64,000 bases of DNA from Echria macrotheca (Eukaryota > Ascomycota > Sordariomycetes > Sordariales > Schizotheciaceae), in the NCBI GenBank assembly GCA_030411725.1, contig MU839841.1, positions 372,001 to 436,000 on the forward strand, written 5' to 3'. The notes under the pieces are model-generated. The model was given only the letters and a program-made list of their open reading frames with translations, ran no database searches and was not told the origin of the DNA. Both the position numbers and the translations under genes were made by a program. Positions 11,119-22,971 of the stretch are shown here, piece after piece (the first letter of the stretch is position 1; the number at the start of each line of letters is the position of its first letter).

Positions 11119-14100
11119 CTAGAAGGCGGATCGAGTTCGGATATCCTGCACCAAAACGTTAGCTCTTTCCACCATCAGTGCAATGAGGAACATGAAAGCA
11201 TACCGAAAGTTTCCGTTCGATCTCCCGGACCGAACGATCGAGTTCACCAGCGATCATCTGTTTCTTGTCGTTGGGCAGCAGACTGAATCTCTCGCAGAGG
11301 TCACCGTCAATAACACCCTTGACCGGGACATAGTAGCCCCTGTATATAAGATGGTCGCGCCCTGCAAGCGGGGGGTCCTCGCTCCGCATATGGTTCTCCA
11401 GGTTCTGGAAGAAATCCACGTCTTCCCTGCTGACGAACGGGACAAGTACGCCAATGGTCCCCTGAATGCCGGTCCAGAGCAGGACATCCTGCCCACCCAC
11501 GACAAGATTTGTCTTGCAGATGCTGGTCGGTATATCTTGCGTGTAGAAATGCACCATTAGGTTCAGACGGTTCGGTGCGCCATGCAGGTAGTCTCGGCCG
11601 TGGATGAGGTGGACTTCCGATCCCGGTTCGTCGGCTTCCGCGCTGGCCTTTTCAGGGCATCGGAGAATCCACACGTTGCCGAACTTGTCGCCTCCGGCAA
11701 CCGATTCGTAGTCCATCATGGCGGTGCATGTCGTCCACCGGTTAATCACGTCGTTGGCAAAAGGGAGAAGCCGGTTGCTTTCCTGCTTATACACGACGTA
11801 AGTGACGCCTTGCTGGACATCGCCCACGATTATCCGGCTTCCTTGGGTCTGGAGCGACACAATCACGTTCTGTGCCACGTCGGCCTGTGCCTTTCTGAGC
11901 AGTTGTCTCAGACCCAGGTCGTAAATACGCAGCGTCTTGCCAAGACCGGCGAGAAGGCGGCCTTGGAACGCAAGCAGCGCCATGGGAGGTTCCTCGACTT
12001 TCGTCTTGTGAATAAACTCTAGGTCGCGCCCGTCTTCATGGAATCGATACACATGGATGTATCCCTCGGAAAACTGCCGAGGACTCAGGACCATGTCCTT
12101 CCCGGTACCGACAACCAGGAAGCTTTCCCCTTCCTGGCTGGCAAATGAAACAACCGCCACACTGACGGCTGCCTCGTTGCCATCGAGCTCTATCCTATTC
12201 AGGACTGCGGGCTCCTCGCTTACGGGATCAATGACGCTAATACAAGAGGACCATCGACCTCTCGCGCGAGGGTACCCAAAATCTTCTGGCGGCAGCATCT
12301 TTGCATCGCCATTTACGGCATTCGGCTGCGCCAAAAGTTGGGCACGCAGTTCGGCAGGGAGGGTGTTATTGTCCGACTCGATTGTGTAGAAATAAGGCTG
12401 CTCGGGATGTTTGACCAGGCGCTTCGGCGTGTAGCTTAGCGGGATCGATTTTTGGATCAGATTGTCCCCGAGCTTTTCAATTGTGAAGATCCTGTGGATG
12501 GTCAGCGCAGGTTCATGTGCAGTGCTGTGCTTGTCGGATGGACAATAAGGGGTAGCGTCAGAAGGAACAATTGATATGCTTGCAAGCATGTATCAAACCT
12601 CACAGCCCTAGGGCTCCGGTAATCCCATTTCTCATCATAAACCGCCGAGGGAAAGAAGGGAGTAACATAGTAACTGACCTGAGGAAATTGGCATGGATCC
12701 CTACCATGCCTTCTAGACATTGCTCGCTGCTGAAATTCCAGCCATATTCAAGCTCGGCATAACTCAGCGGCGTCATCATAAAACCCTTAGTGAGCGGATC
12801 GACATAACCAAGCCATGGTCTGGAACTGAGTGCCAAAACGCAGGGTTGGTTCTGAACTAGCACTTGGAAAAGCTTGGTAGGCTTCGGACCCAGGAACTTT
12901 TGCCGTGTGTCTGTCAGCTCTCCAGTGACTTCGTCAAGAACCGTCCGGAGATAAACTCCTGAATGTAACCCGATGTGGAGATATAGGGTTGTTCCGCCAG
13001 ACGAGTCCTCCATGGCCATGATGGACAGTGCTGACGGGGCGGCAGTGAGAGCCTGGATGGATTTCATATCCAGCGTCGACTCGGGGTCGAGACTGAGGAT
13101 GCGAACGGTACAGTCGTCGCACCCAACAGCCAAGAATGAACTCCTCTTCAGACCTTCTGGAACTTTGCCAAGGCTTAGGCAGGTGACGGTCCCCGACATT
13201 TCCTTCTTCTCATCATACTCGGCCAGCGATCCATCCGAGTCCATCTCAAAATATACGATCTCGCCCGAGCTGAGCGCGATGACAACCTGGCTCTCATTGG
13301 CGGTGGCGGCGACAATTGACCGATGCTGCGGCGATGGCCATTCGTTGACCCGTCCCCGGACGATGTGCCGGATGCCCTTTGGGTGTACTTGTATCAGGCC
13401 CTCTTCGCCCAGCTGCTGCACAGCGAGCGTTGGTACGGCCGTCAGGAACCCGCTGTCGCTGACTTCTTCGACGGTTTCCCCTATCCTGAGGACAAGGGTC
13501 GCGTTGGTGAACGAGAGAACGATGTAGGCATCAAACTCGTCATACTTGGTAAGCTTCGTGGTCCAAACCGCAGATGGTGTGCCTGGCAGCTCGGAGGCGA
13601 CAATCTCGGAGACCTCCAAACCGTGTTTCAGCATGCGGAATGTGCTTCTCGCCCCGTTTCCACAGACGGTATAAATCTGGGGAGCATCGTCGCCCGTCAG
13701 ATTCGCAACTTTGGAGTCGACTTGGGGATTCATCGAGTCGATGCTCTCGACGAGAGCCAGGTTCTCCAATGGTCGAGGGTGAAAATAGACCGGATCATAG
13801 GGGGCTTTTGGATCAGCGGGGAAGTCATCGCTTGAGAACTCGATTTCTTCATCGTCGTCGCCAAGTTTCTCAAACTGGTAGAAATGATGGTTGCCGAACT
13901 CGGATGCTGCGAAAAGGAAACCGCTCTTCAGGATGCAAAGACTGGATGCCACAGGAATCGTATCAAAATATTTGATTTTGATGCGTTTGACCTCTCCGGT
14001 AGGGTTTCCGTCGCTGTCTTCCACCATGTCGAGTGTGACCTTGAAAAGATCACCATCTTCACTCTGAAGAAGGAAGAAAAAGGCACCAGCGCTCCCCTTG

Positions 14101-15163
14101 AGCTTGTGCATTACCCCTGCAACGATGACTCGTTTCCTCTGCGGATCCTCGGTAGCCCCTCGTCTCCGAGGAACCGGGACGCGAAAAGCTTCTTGGTTAG
14201 AATGTCGGTAAGTCACGCTTTCTTCGCCGCAGACCAGGACCCCGCTGGGGCCGTCGTTGCCGCCGGGGACCTGGAATAGCAGTGAAGATGTAGGATCCAC
14301 CGTGTCAGACCATTTTCGAACGACGTGGTTCAGACCTAGGTCGAGCTCGTAGTATACCAGCTGTGTCTCCGCTTCATCGCGAGCCTGGCCGGTGGGATCC
14401 TGGTCTGCTTCCGAGTAGTCAATCTCAAGCGCGGCGAATACAGGGTTAGCATAGCCAACATCCAGGGCGACGAGAGACAAAACCAAGACGCCATGTTTGT
14501 GCGCCTCGAGTGGTGACGAGATGGTCAACTCGGCTTGGGCGTTGCGGTTCAGGACGTAGACGAGCTTGTTCTTCTCAACGGATGCGATCAAGCACGCTCT
14601 GCCGCGCGGATCAGCGGCGAGGTACTGCCCCGGAATCACACGCCGTACTCCTGACTTTCCGAACGTCTCTAGATGGATACGCGAAAACTTGTTCGTCTTG
14701 GGGAGGTACTCGATGATAGCAATACGACCCGAGTCAGTCGCAAGAATGATGTAGTCTGCAGACACAAAACTTTAGCAACCATCACTCCCCGGCACGGTGC
14801 CGCGAGGAAGGCCTGTAGATCCCGAGCCGGAATAGACAGAGACGCACTCTGCCGGAGCTGAGGGCCGGGTCCAGAATCACTAACTGTCCTCGTGGCGGGT
14901 GGGAGGGAGAGGAACTTACCCTTGTGGCTTCCGGCGAGACGGAAGGAAGAGATGGCGCGAATGATCCCGAAAATGTCGTGGGATAGGATCGTGTTCACCT
15001 TTCCTTGACGGGGGTCGGGTTGAAGGAGAGTGAGACGGGAGCCCGAGGCCGTGATGATCTGTTGCTCTTTGGTCCCGGAGAACTGGCCGAGCAGCGCCTG
15101 CGAGATGTTGGTCGGCGGCTGGATGGTGAGCGAGTAGAGAAACATATTCGAAGTCGTCGCCAT
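11119..15163 (-). CDS. RSE1: Pre-mRNA-splicing factor RSE1 (SF3b subunit 3, SAP130 homologue)
   Basis: Four exons, 14920-15163, 12679-14755, 11204-12491 and 11119-11145, give 1211 residues, the usual length for fungal RSE1. This is the scaffold of the SF3b complex in U2 snRNP, with three WD-like beta-propellers and a CPSF_A-type C terminus. Recognisable stretches are MFLYSLTIQPPTNI at the N terminus, DYIILATDSGRI across the first splice, GMVGIHANFLRIFTIEKL across the second and EIERKLSDIRTRSAF at the end. The last intron (58 nt, 11146-11203) leaves a terminal exon of only 27 nt; without it the C terminus would be replaced by unrelated residues. Introns are 164, 187 and 58 nt. The gene is divergent from the MSS51-like gene, with 337 bp between start codons. 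Confidence 0.95.
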
Positions 15164-15500
15164 GGCTGCAGCGGTGCGCAGTCAGCCTGCGCGGCTTTGC
15201 GGAGGTGAAAGCTGCTTTTATCGACGGATGATTGTAGATCTACCGTGTGCTGTCGTGTACAAATTCTGGAGGTGGATATCGTGGTAAAGTACATTGCACG
15301 TCGAGAAAAAATATGGTTGGCGCCTGGGAGCTTGAGCCTCACCAGCCACGCCCCGCACAACGCATCCCAAATTTGCTGCGGGATGGCGATCTGTGGCTGA
15401 AGCTACACGGTCGAAACCCGCGCTGTAATTGGCCCGGGATGGAACCACGACTGCTTCTCCAAAAAGTTGATCGCTTTTTCGTCGCAAACCTCGGCCGGCC
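15164..15500. promoter_or_regulatory. Shared divergent promoter region, RSE1 and MSS51-like gene
   Basis: 337 bp separate the two start codons, which point away from each other. Both promoters and 5' leaders must fit here or overlap. I see no strong TATA box. The plus-strand start at 15501 lies in a good context (GCCATGG). Confidence 0.6.
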
Positions 15501-17105
15501 ATGGCTCCTCCCACCGACCTCGCAGTGCGCTCTTCGCTCTCTAGCTTATGTACACGATGCTCCAGCAGATTCGTACGACAAAGCAGGCGGCCCAATGGCC
15601 TCCTGCAAGCGCCGCCGCAACGATGGCTACACTCGCCCACCAGGACCGAGTCCTTCGCCCGTCTCGTCCCCGTCGTCGGCCCCGTCCCGACCGCCCAGTC
15701 TCGCCGTTTCTCGTCCAGCTTAGCTCAGCGTCTGTTTGGTGGCAGCCGTAAATCCTCGCAGCTGGAGAATAAGGCCACGGAGAAGCCGGTGCTTGCCCCC
15801 AACGACTTGTTCCATTCGTTTACCAATTCGCCCATTCCCGAGATTCGGCGTCGCGCGGCCTTCATCCGACAGCACGCAAGCTGTCCGCATCACGAGCACC
15901 ACGACTCCGGCGCTCCGGCACATGTCGACTTTGAGTGTCCCGATTGTGGCATCCCCGTATATTGCAGCAAGGAGCATTGGGCGGACGACTATGAGGCGCA
16001 TCTCCAGATCTGCGACACCCTGCGGCAGATCAACGAGGACGACCACGATCTGCGCTCTGGGAGAGGATTCCCCGAGTTCGAATATGCTGGGCCTCAGATT
16101 GAAGAGGCATTGGTCAACATGACGAACTGGGATACTTTCCTGTACACCCGCGCCTTTCAAGCCATCAATGACGACCGAAGCATGAGGCAGGCGACGAGAC
16201 TGTTGACGTACCCGATTACTATTGCGAGTGTGCTTCATGAGCTCAGCCCATACGATATCAAGTCAGGCGGCAGGCTGACTGTGGAGGGCCTGAAGAGCTT
16301 CAGCGGTAAGTTTGTGCTGCGCGAAACCCGCTTTCACCATACTGATTGTCCTAGCTTTGCGGTATACCCTCCACCCTCCAAGGTCAGGAGGCGGCCAGGA
16401 TGTCAAAGGTCTCCGAGTGGAACCTCCGCCGGTTCGCATCTTCATTCTCGGGGCTCGAGCCGAGTCATCGCTCCCTCGAGACGCTTGGATCCAGCTTGCG
16501 CATCTTTTCCCGCGATCCAAGTTTCACCTCATATTCATCGGGCCCGAAAGCATGGCCAACAGAGATGACGAATTTCCGCTCCCGCCACGCACCGCGGTCA
16601 ATCCCTGGGGTGCTGTCGTCGAGGACCGGGTTTGGCCTACGATGAAGATCAGCACGATTGTGGATTATTACCACACTATCCACAAGACAAGCTACTTCCA
16701 CCCATACGACCCCTATTTCGACTGCTTCGTTTTGTTCCACCCGGGCCTGGGTCACCCCGCCAGCTCTCATGAGTGGGAGGAGACGCTGCCTCTCCTACTT
16801 GAAACCAAAGCCCCGATCATTGCGACCGGCTATACACAGGCTGACATGGAGCGAGATATCGACTGGGTAAACAGAACGGCGGCCGGAGAGTTCGATATTC
16901 TGCTGGAGCCGGGCGAAAACACATTCCGCAGTCTTCGTTGGGACTTGAATGATATGGACCCACAAGATATCAGCGCAGGCAACTGGGGAGTGTGGGCATT
17001 CAGGGGAAAGAGGTACGTTACAACAGACCCATCTAGAGGTGTAGGCTGGATGATGGCTAACTATTCGGCTCTGCTAGATACGAGGCAACGCACAAGTCGT
17101 CTTGA
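15501..17105 (+). CDS. MSS51-like mitochondrial translation activator (MYND-type zinc finger)
   Basis: Three exons, 15501-16305, 16355-17012 and 17078-17105, give 496 residues. Yeast Mss51 activates translation of COX1 mRNA and assists assembly of cytochrome oxidase in mitochondria. The first ~75 residues are basic and Ser/Arg-rich with no acidic run, as in a mitochondrial presequence. Residues about 128-172 hold a Cys/His zinc motif: CPHHEHH, then CPDCGIPVYC, then HWADDYEAHLQIC. Downstream are TMKISTIVDYYHTIHKT and LFHPGLGHP, typical of the conserved C-terminal domain. The 49-nt intron joins KSFSA to LRYTLHPPRSG. The 65-nt last intron (branch GCTAAC) leaves a 28-nt terminal exon encoding YEATHKSS. 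The family assignment is good, but exact orthology to yeast Mss51 is an inference. Confidence 0.85.
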
Positions 17106-17627
17106 TAATGATGTAAAATACCCGCGGCAGACGCCGATACATCCTGTACAATATTTGTATTCAGCCAACACGCATCCGCCAATGGTTCACATCCACTTTG
17201 ATGTCGTCTATCTCATTGACATAAATGCATGTAGTTGTCGTAGTATCAGCGAGTGTGAAAGACCCGAAGCGATCTTATTGCTGAGGGCCACGAAATGGCC
17301 AAATGGACATAACAGCTGGTAAATAATCTATCTGCATGTTTGCCTTAACATCCCGATGGTTTATCCAATTCACAAACCGATAAGTCTGGGACACTGGGTC
17401 AGGGGTCGGCAGTCGGTCGGAAAGCATGCAAGCGCTTCACCGCCTTCCTAATGCGAGACGATGATGCAGCTAGCCAACAGCCAGATAAGCGAGGACCCAG
17501 CATCCGACTGCACCTGCGTCTTTCTTTCGCAGTCCGGGGACGACGAGGGCAACCAACTCCTCCGCAAAATCGAGAGCACGGATGCCCGACCGAAAATGAC
17601 ATCGAAGCCTCCGAGCTGAATGCGAGA
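17106..17627. other. Intergenic region and possible 5' leader of the PXA gene
   Basis: About 520 bp. The frame of the PXA gene is already open from an ATG at 17451, so 17451-17627 may be coding or leader. No other feature is recognised. Confidence 0.5.
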
Positions 17628-20600
17628 ATGACGACGGCCGCACCGAGTCCAGCGCGAGTGCCGACCCCGCGACCGAATGCGCCTCCCGCCGTCACCACCA
17701 GCTCCGATTCAGCCACGACGTCGGCGTCGACGTCGCGTCCTTCCAAGACTCAGATCCCTCCGGGAAATGGCCAACAGCAACCAGCAGCGCGGCGAGGGCC
17801 GCGTGCGGCAACACCAGATCCACTTGGAGACCGCGCGACGGCTTTCCTGATCCGGAGAACCCTCTGTCCGCAGCATCTCGACAAGGGCAAGGGCCCTTCG
17901 CCGCCCCTCGACGAGCTGTTGCCACCACTCACGAGCCGCAACGACGTCGACTTGCAGCTCTATGCACTCATAGCCATCATCCTGCGGGAATTCGTCCAGA
18001 ACTGGTACAGCAAGATCACGCCTGACGAGACGTTCGTCGCCGAAATAGTCCAGACCATTGCCCACGTCACACGGGCTCTCGAGCAGCGGGTGCGGAAGGT
18101 GGATCTTGAGAGCTTGCTACTCGACGAGCTGCCCGATCTTCTTGACAGACATATCACCGGTTAGCCCGTTTCCCCACCATAGCTGCGATCCAGAGCTGGC
18201 CCACTAACTCGGGAAGCTGTAGCCTACCGGACGGCACACGACCCCATTGTCCATCACCCTCTACAGACCAACCCTAGGGAGATCTACCATTCTCTGTGTC
18301 CTCTGCCTGCCCTCTCTCCGGTGCCCCGCCCAGGCGATGGCGCGAGTATCGCGCAGCAAAGCGAAAACGAGGTGGCCTATCGTCAGTTGCTGGTCCACGC
18401 GGTTCTCGCCGTCCTGCTGCCAACCGAGGATCTCGAGAATGACTGTTTGACTGCTCTGGTTGGCCAGATACTTTCGGAGCTAGTCATCGCCAATGCAGTC
18501 GCCAACAAACTATCGGAGCCGTGGCTGATATATGAGGTTCTCATCATCGCATCCCGAACAGTCCTGCAGCGGAAAGCGTCGAGCAACGAGGGTGTTCCTG
18601 GTAAGCTCGCCGACACAGGGTCTTCCTCGGGCAGCGGCGGCATATCGACGATGCACACCCTGTTCTGGACAATCCTGCAGTGGTGCTTTCTGGCGACATC
18701 ATTCCTCAGGACAATGTTCGCCATCCTGGTTGTCTCGCGGTCCGTCCCCACTCGAGTCTCAGCCAGCGACGGGCTACACGAGAAGATGGCCCATCAGAAG
18801 GCCGGTCTGGAGCCCATGCGGGCCACTAGCTCGCTCGAGACAGCTTCAGAGCCAGTCAAGACGCCAGTGCTCGCATTTCGATGCTGGGCCGCGATATCAA
18901 ATCTTTTGGAGCTGGATGCGCGGATGCCTTGGCTACACGGCACGCTCTCCCTTGGGCAGTGGATCACGATGACTGGGCCAGGACGAATAGCTGATGTTGA
19001 CGGCAGACTGGACAGGTAAGCGAATAGCTTCCTTTTCTCGGCTCTCTCAACCCCCTTTTCGCTGATTAGAGTTGTCACACTGCATGGCGCTGCGGTCACT
19101 GGATCTGGGGGCGTGCCACATTGCGGCGCGAATCACATCTGTCAGTGCAAGTGCACACGGCAGCGTTGCAACCACGGGCTCCGCAGCGTGCTGCAATGCC
19201 AGAAGTCTGGGAGACCTTGGACTGCTGAAGCACGGGCGATCAGACGGCGTGTTTTCCAGTGCCTGGCCGGGAGCAAGGCTTCGGGAAAAAGGCCAGGATG
19301 CAGCGGGCCACACCTCGCAGACATGCTGCGGCCGAATCGGCGACCGCATGCCTCCGCATGCCCTCCCTCGAGCGACCCGCATCTGGACCTCAAAATGGCG
19401 GGCCAATGGCGACGGCCGTCGGGTCTTGGCCGCGTCCCATTGAACGACGGTCGTCGTGGGGCTTGTTAAACGGGCCATCAACATGTCTCCTCTACGCGCC
19501 GACCTCGACAGAGCCTGCAGGGATCCCCAACGCCCTCCAACAACAGAGCTGTCGCATCCCACCTCCTCCTGGGACCTCGTCGCCGGCTCTTTGTCGCGCT
19601 TCGTACCGCCCCACAGGATCCCGTGTTTGTCGCCCGTGGCCGAGCATCTCGATACTGGCTCTCACGACAGATCCCCGATGGGCCTTGTCCTTTCCTGGAT
19701 GGATGCCATCTTCTCCCCCGCCAGTGCTGCGAGCCGAGGAACACACAATCGAATGACAGCTCACTTCCGGTGTCTCACCTCGAGGCCGAAGTTCCCCGGA
19801 GTGCGCAATCTTGGAGTTGCATGGTGGCTCGCGAGTCAAGTCGAGCATCGTTTCTCTCGTAGCTCCGGTTCAGCCGTCGCAACCGGACAGCCATGAGGTT
19901 CGCAACACCATTCCCGGACTGCCGCAGCACCCACGCGCGATTTGCGATAGTTAATCCATCCCCCCCGTGACCTGCGACCGTCCAAGGGCACGTTTCGGTT
20001 CCGGCGCCAGTGCCAGCGTCTCCGACGCCCGCCGGCCGATTATCATGGCGGCCATGTCAGCATCTCCCCACCATCTCTCGGCTCCCTGTATCCCCCGCAT
20101 TGAAACGAAAGGAGCTCTGGTCCCTTTCTGGCTCTTGCGAGCCCCCTAGCAAGCCTCGCGCACAAGGGTGGTGAAGCTATTTTTCGACGTCCTCATTGAC
20201 GGTCCCAATTTTGCGGTGTCAATGCCGTGTTCCTGATTCCGCCTTCGCTTGTCGCGAAGTTCGGATGCTGGCATCGCGGTCGCGACCGATGTGTTTAGCG
20301 CGATATTCCCAGGTTTTGGTGGCCGCTCGGACGTTGCCCAGACCGGCCTGGCTGCGTGGTTCGAGTCTTCACGCCCACGCATTCCCGCTGTTCCGAGTTC
20401 CAAGACAGTGTCTCTCCTTCAATTACCACACACCACACGCCATGGAGAAACAGTCTCACTCACGAAGGGACCGGACCCCTCATCCACACCTTTCCCGCTC
20501 GCAGCCCTTCCCCCTTTCCGTCCCCCACGCATGAAACGCTGCAAAACGTCTTTATTTTCTCCTAATTGTGCTCGAATCAAGTTGTTCGCATGGCATTGCC

Positions 20601-21431
20601 CCCGCCCAGGACTGACGAAAGACGTATCTGTCAAAACCACACAGGCTCCTCTCGTATGGTATCCACCGGTACTTGCTCGATCCCGCTGGGTTACCCCCCC
20701 TCCTCCGCAACGTGCGCGGTGCCCTCTTCCCCAACAACATGCCTGGCACGTCCACCCTGGTCGCGCCCGCTTCCGAGGCGGCACTGCTTGCCTTGCGGCG
20801 CAGATGCGCTAGGGCTCTTTGGGCACTTGTCCCGATGAGGGGAGGGGTAGGCGGCGTTGCGGGGAGGCTGTTTTTCAACGGGCACCTGTTCGCATCGTCG
20901 TCGCCTTCCGGAGCAGGTCATCCAGCTGCTGGCCAGGAGGAAGGCGGCGGGCCGCAGGCTAGTGCTGGCGCTAGCGCTATCGTTCCGCAAGCGGTGACGG
21001 GAGGGGAACAAGAGGGATCGGCGCGCTGGCGGCAACAGCATGGGCAAGGGCCTGGCTCCCCTGTCTCGCCCACTGAATTTCGTGATTTGACCGCAGAGCA
21101 AAGAGGCTCGCGGACCGCGCCGAGGAATAACAGGGAAGAAGGCGGCGGCGGCGGCGGCGTTGGCGGTCAGGCATCGGCGCTAGCCATGCGGACAACAACC
21201 GGAATCAAACATGCAGCACCGCCAGATGGTGCTCAACACACCGACAATCCCGACCAAGATGAAGAGAGGATACTCGACGAGATTGAGCGAGGCATCCTGG
21301 ATGTCTTCAGCGATGCCTACTGCAACAAGCACCTCGTCTACAGCATGGTAGAGCTGATCCTGGTGCGCCTCATGCCCGAGCTCGCAGAAAAAGGTGTCAT
21401 AGGCTTGTGGGCCGAAAGGCTACCCACTTGA
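17628..21431 (+). CDS. PXA (PX-associated) domain protein
   Basis: Exons 17628-18159, 18223-19015 and 20645-21431 give 703 residues. A start at 17451 would add 59. After a Pro/Ala/Ser-rich N terminus, the PXA domain begins with LQLYALIAIILREFVQNWYSKI and runs through TFVAEIVQTIAHVTRALEQR to DRHITAYRTAH, SENEVAYRQLLVHAVLAVLL and CLTALVGQILSELVIANAVA. Such domains accompany PX and nexin-type lipid-binding proteins of endosomes or ER contacts (Sz. pombe Pxa1, yeast Mdm1). The second half (LLSYGIHRYLLDP, RGALFPNNMPG, VFSDAYCNKHLVYSMVELIL) is the usual continuation of the fungal protein. The first intron is 63 nt. The second is 1,629 nt (GTAAGC donor, CTGAC branch, CACAG acceptor), far outside the fungal norm, and its interior has no recognised gene. 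Two separate genes are unlikely because the domain is continuous across the gap. Confidence 0.8.
19016..20644 (+). other. 1.63 kb intron in the PXA gene
   Basis: The donor GTAAGC follows CTGGACAG. The acceptor CACAG precedes GCTCCTC, with CTGAC about 30 nt upstream as the branch site. Joining gives LDRLLSYGI in frame. An internal mini-intron (19016-19069, acceptor GATTAG) would instead lead into an unrelated frame ending at 19469. The interior is GC-rich with many short unrecognised frames on both strands. I see no terminal inverted repeats, LTRs or transposase motifs. Confidence 0.7.
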
Positions 21432-22971
21432 ATCTCTCTTGGTCATTCCCTGCCCGATTGCGGCCGGTAGATAGATTCAAATAAAGGAATTAACACCCGC
21501 TGGGGTCGTAGTGTGTGTGTATGATAATATCCTTGGAGATTTGAATGGTCGGAAAAGGTCCGACTTTTACCGCGATTTCTCGTTGTCAGAATCGTCAATG
21601 GTACCCTACACACCACACCCACCACGACGGGCCAGCGGGATAAAAACGTCCCCCTTACACATTACACATGGGTACTTGTCATTGAAACTTTGCAATTTTT
21701 CACGGCCGCAAAAAGCAAATATTCAATCATCAATCATAGCTTAGAAGAGAGAGGGGGGGATAGAGAGAGAGAGAATAGCAGTTTGCCTTCCGTTGTAAAG
21801 AGCTGGTCCTAGATGACGGCACAAAGGAGATACACCATTTCCCTTCTTTACCTCTCTCATGATTTGCCCATTGCCCATTGCCCCCATGATAATTCCCATC
21901 ATCCATGGGCGAATCGAGCCTGACGAGGTGGTTGGTACGAGATTATGTATTGTACATACCATCAAGTCCAGTTCAACAGATAGCCTCCCCTCTCCTCTCC
22001 CCATCTCCCCATCTCCCCATCCCAGACTAGCCCAGCGCAACCCAAGAAACGTGCCAAAAGTCGACCAGAAAAAAAAAGGACCAAAAGACAAACAACGCTT
22101 GCTTCGCTCTGATCCCAGCTTTGAAGAAAAACTCCCCGTGACTCTTGCGAGCCTTTCCCTTCTTCTTTTCCCCTAACGTCCTCACTGCTCAAAGGGTCAC
22201 AGCAACGGGCCAGTTCACATCGCCTGTGTCGTTGTTTTCCAACGGGGCCCCCTCTTCAACCACCCCCCTTCGATATCCAAGACGACACACGATAACCCCG
22301 ACACCCCCTCGTGCTCATGTATACACCAAGAAATAGAAAGAATGCACGTAACGCCCGCCGTACTTATACACGAGAAAGAGAAATAAGAAAACCAAAAGGG
22401 TCCATATCCCAGCAGAACCAGTCCCAACCACCCATCCGTGTGGACAAGTGACTAGGAGGAAAAACCTGGATAGCTCCGAAGGGGACCAGCAGGAAAATCG
22501 AAAAACCGAGGTGATCCGGAAACGACAAACTAGCGGGAGCGGCAAGTCGGAGGAAAAAGTCGGGAGCCGGTTTTTGAACCCTCGTTCGCGTGAGCGCAAA
22601 AAGTCTTCCCCGTCTGGGGAGTAAAAATGAAGGTGACAAGGCCGTGACTCGAAGAGCGCCATATGGGGGTATATGCAGATCCATTAGCAGATAGGGTACG
22701 GTTTATATGTAATCGCGAAGTGGGTGTATGTATGTTTTTGGTCGTCGTGGCCGAACGACCAATGCAGTCGTGAGACGTTGAAAATCGTTTACTCCTGAAG
22801 CTCGGAAAGAAAACCGTCGAGTGCGTGAAGCCAAAACGCGCAGTGTGTGTCGGTATAATAATGGCAGTCCTGTTTCGTAATTTGGGCTGGCTATGGATGA
22901 CGCTTGCCAATAGCAGCAATCGTCAAACATTCCCACCCACCTCCATCGCCCGCATCTTGCTTCTCTGGCCC
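21432..22971. other. Intergenic region between convergent PXA and CENP-B-type genes
   Basis: 1.54 kb with no supported gene. It probably holds both 3' UTRs. Purine-rich AG runs occur at 21745-21775, and a tandem CTCCCCAT-type repeat at 21990-22022. A minus-strand transcript leader or antisense RNA cannot be excluded from sequence alone. Confidence 0.5.

Noticed and set aside
19047..19562. Minus-strand frame inside the PXA intron as a nested gene
   Set aside because: 171 codons with no motif and no convincing introns or neighbours. The intron interior has many equally long frames on both strands.
20330..20390. tRNA-like B-box (GGTTCGAGTC)
   Set aside because: The flanking bases do not form a T stem, and no acceptor stem or anticodon arm can be folded around it.
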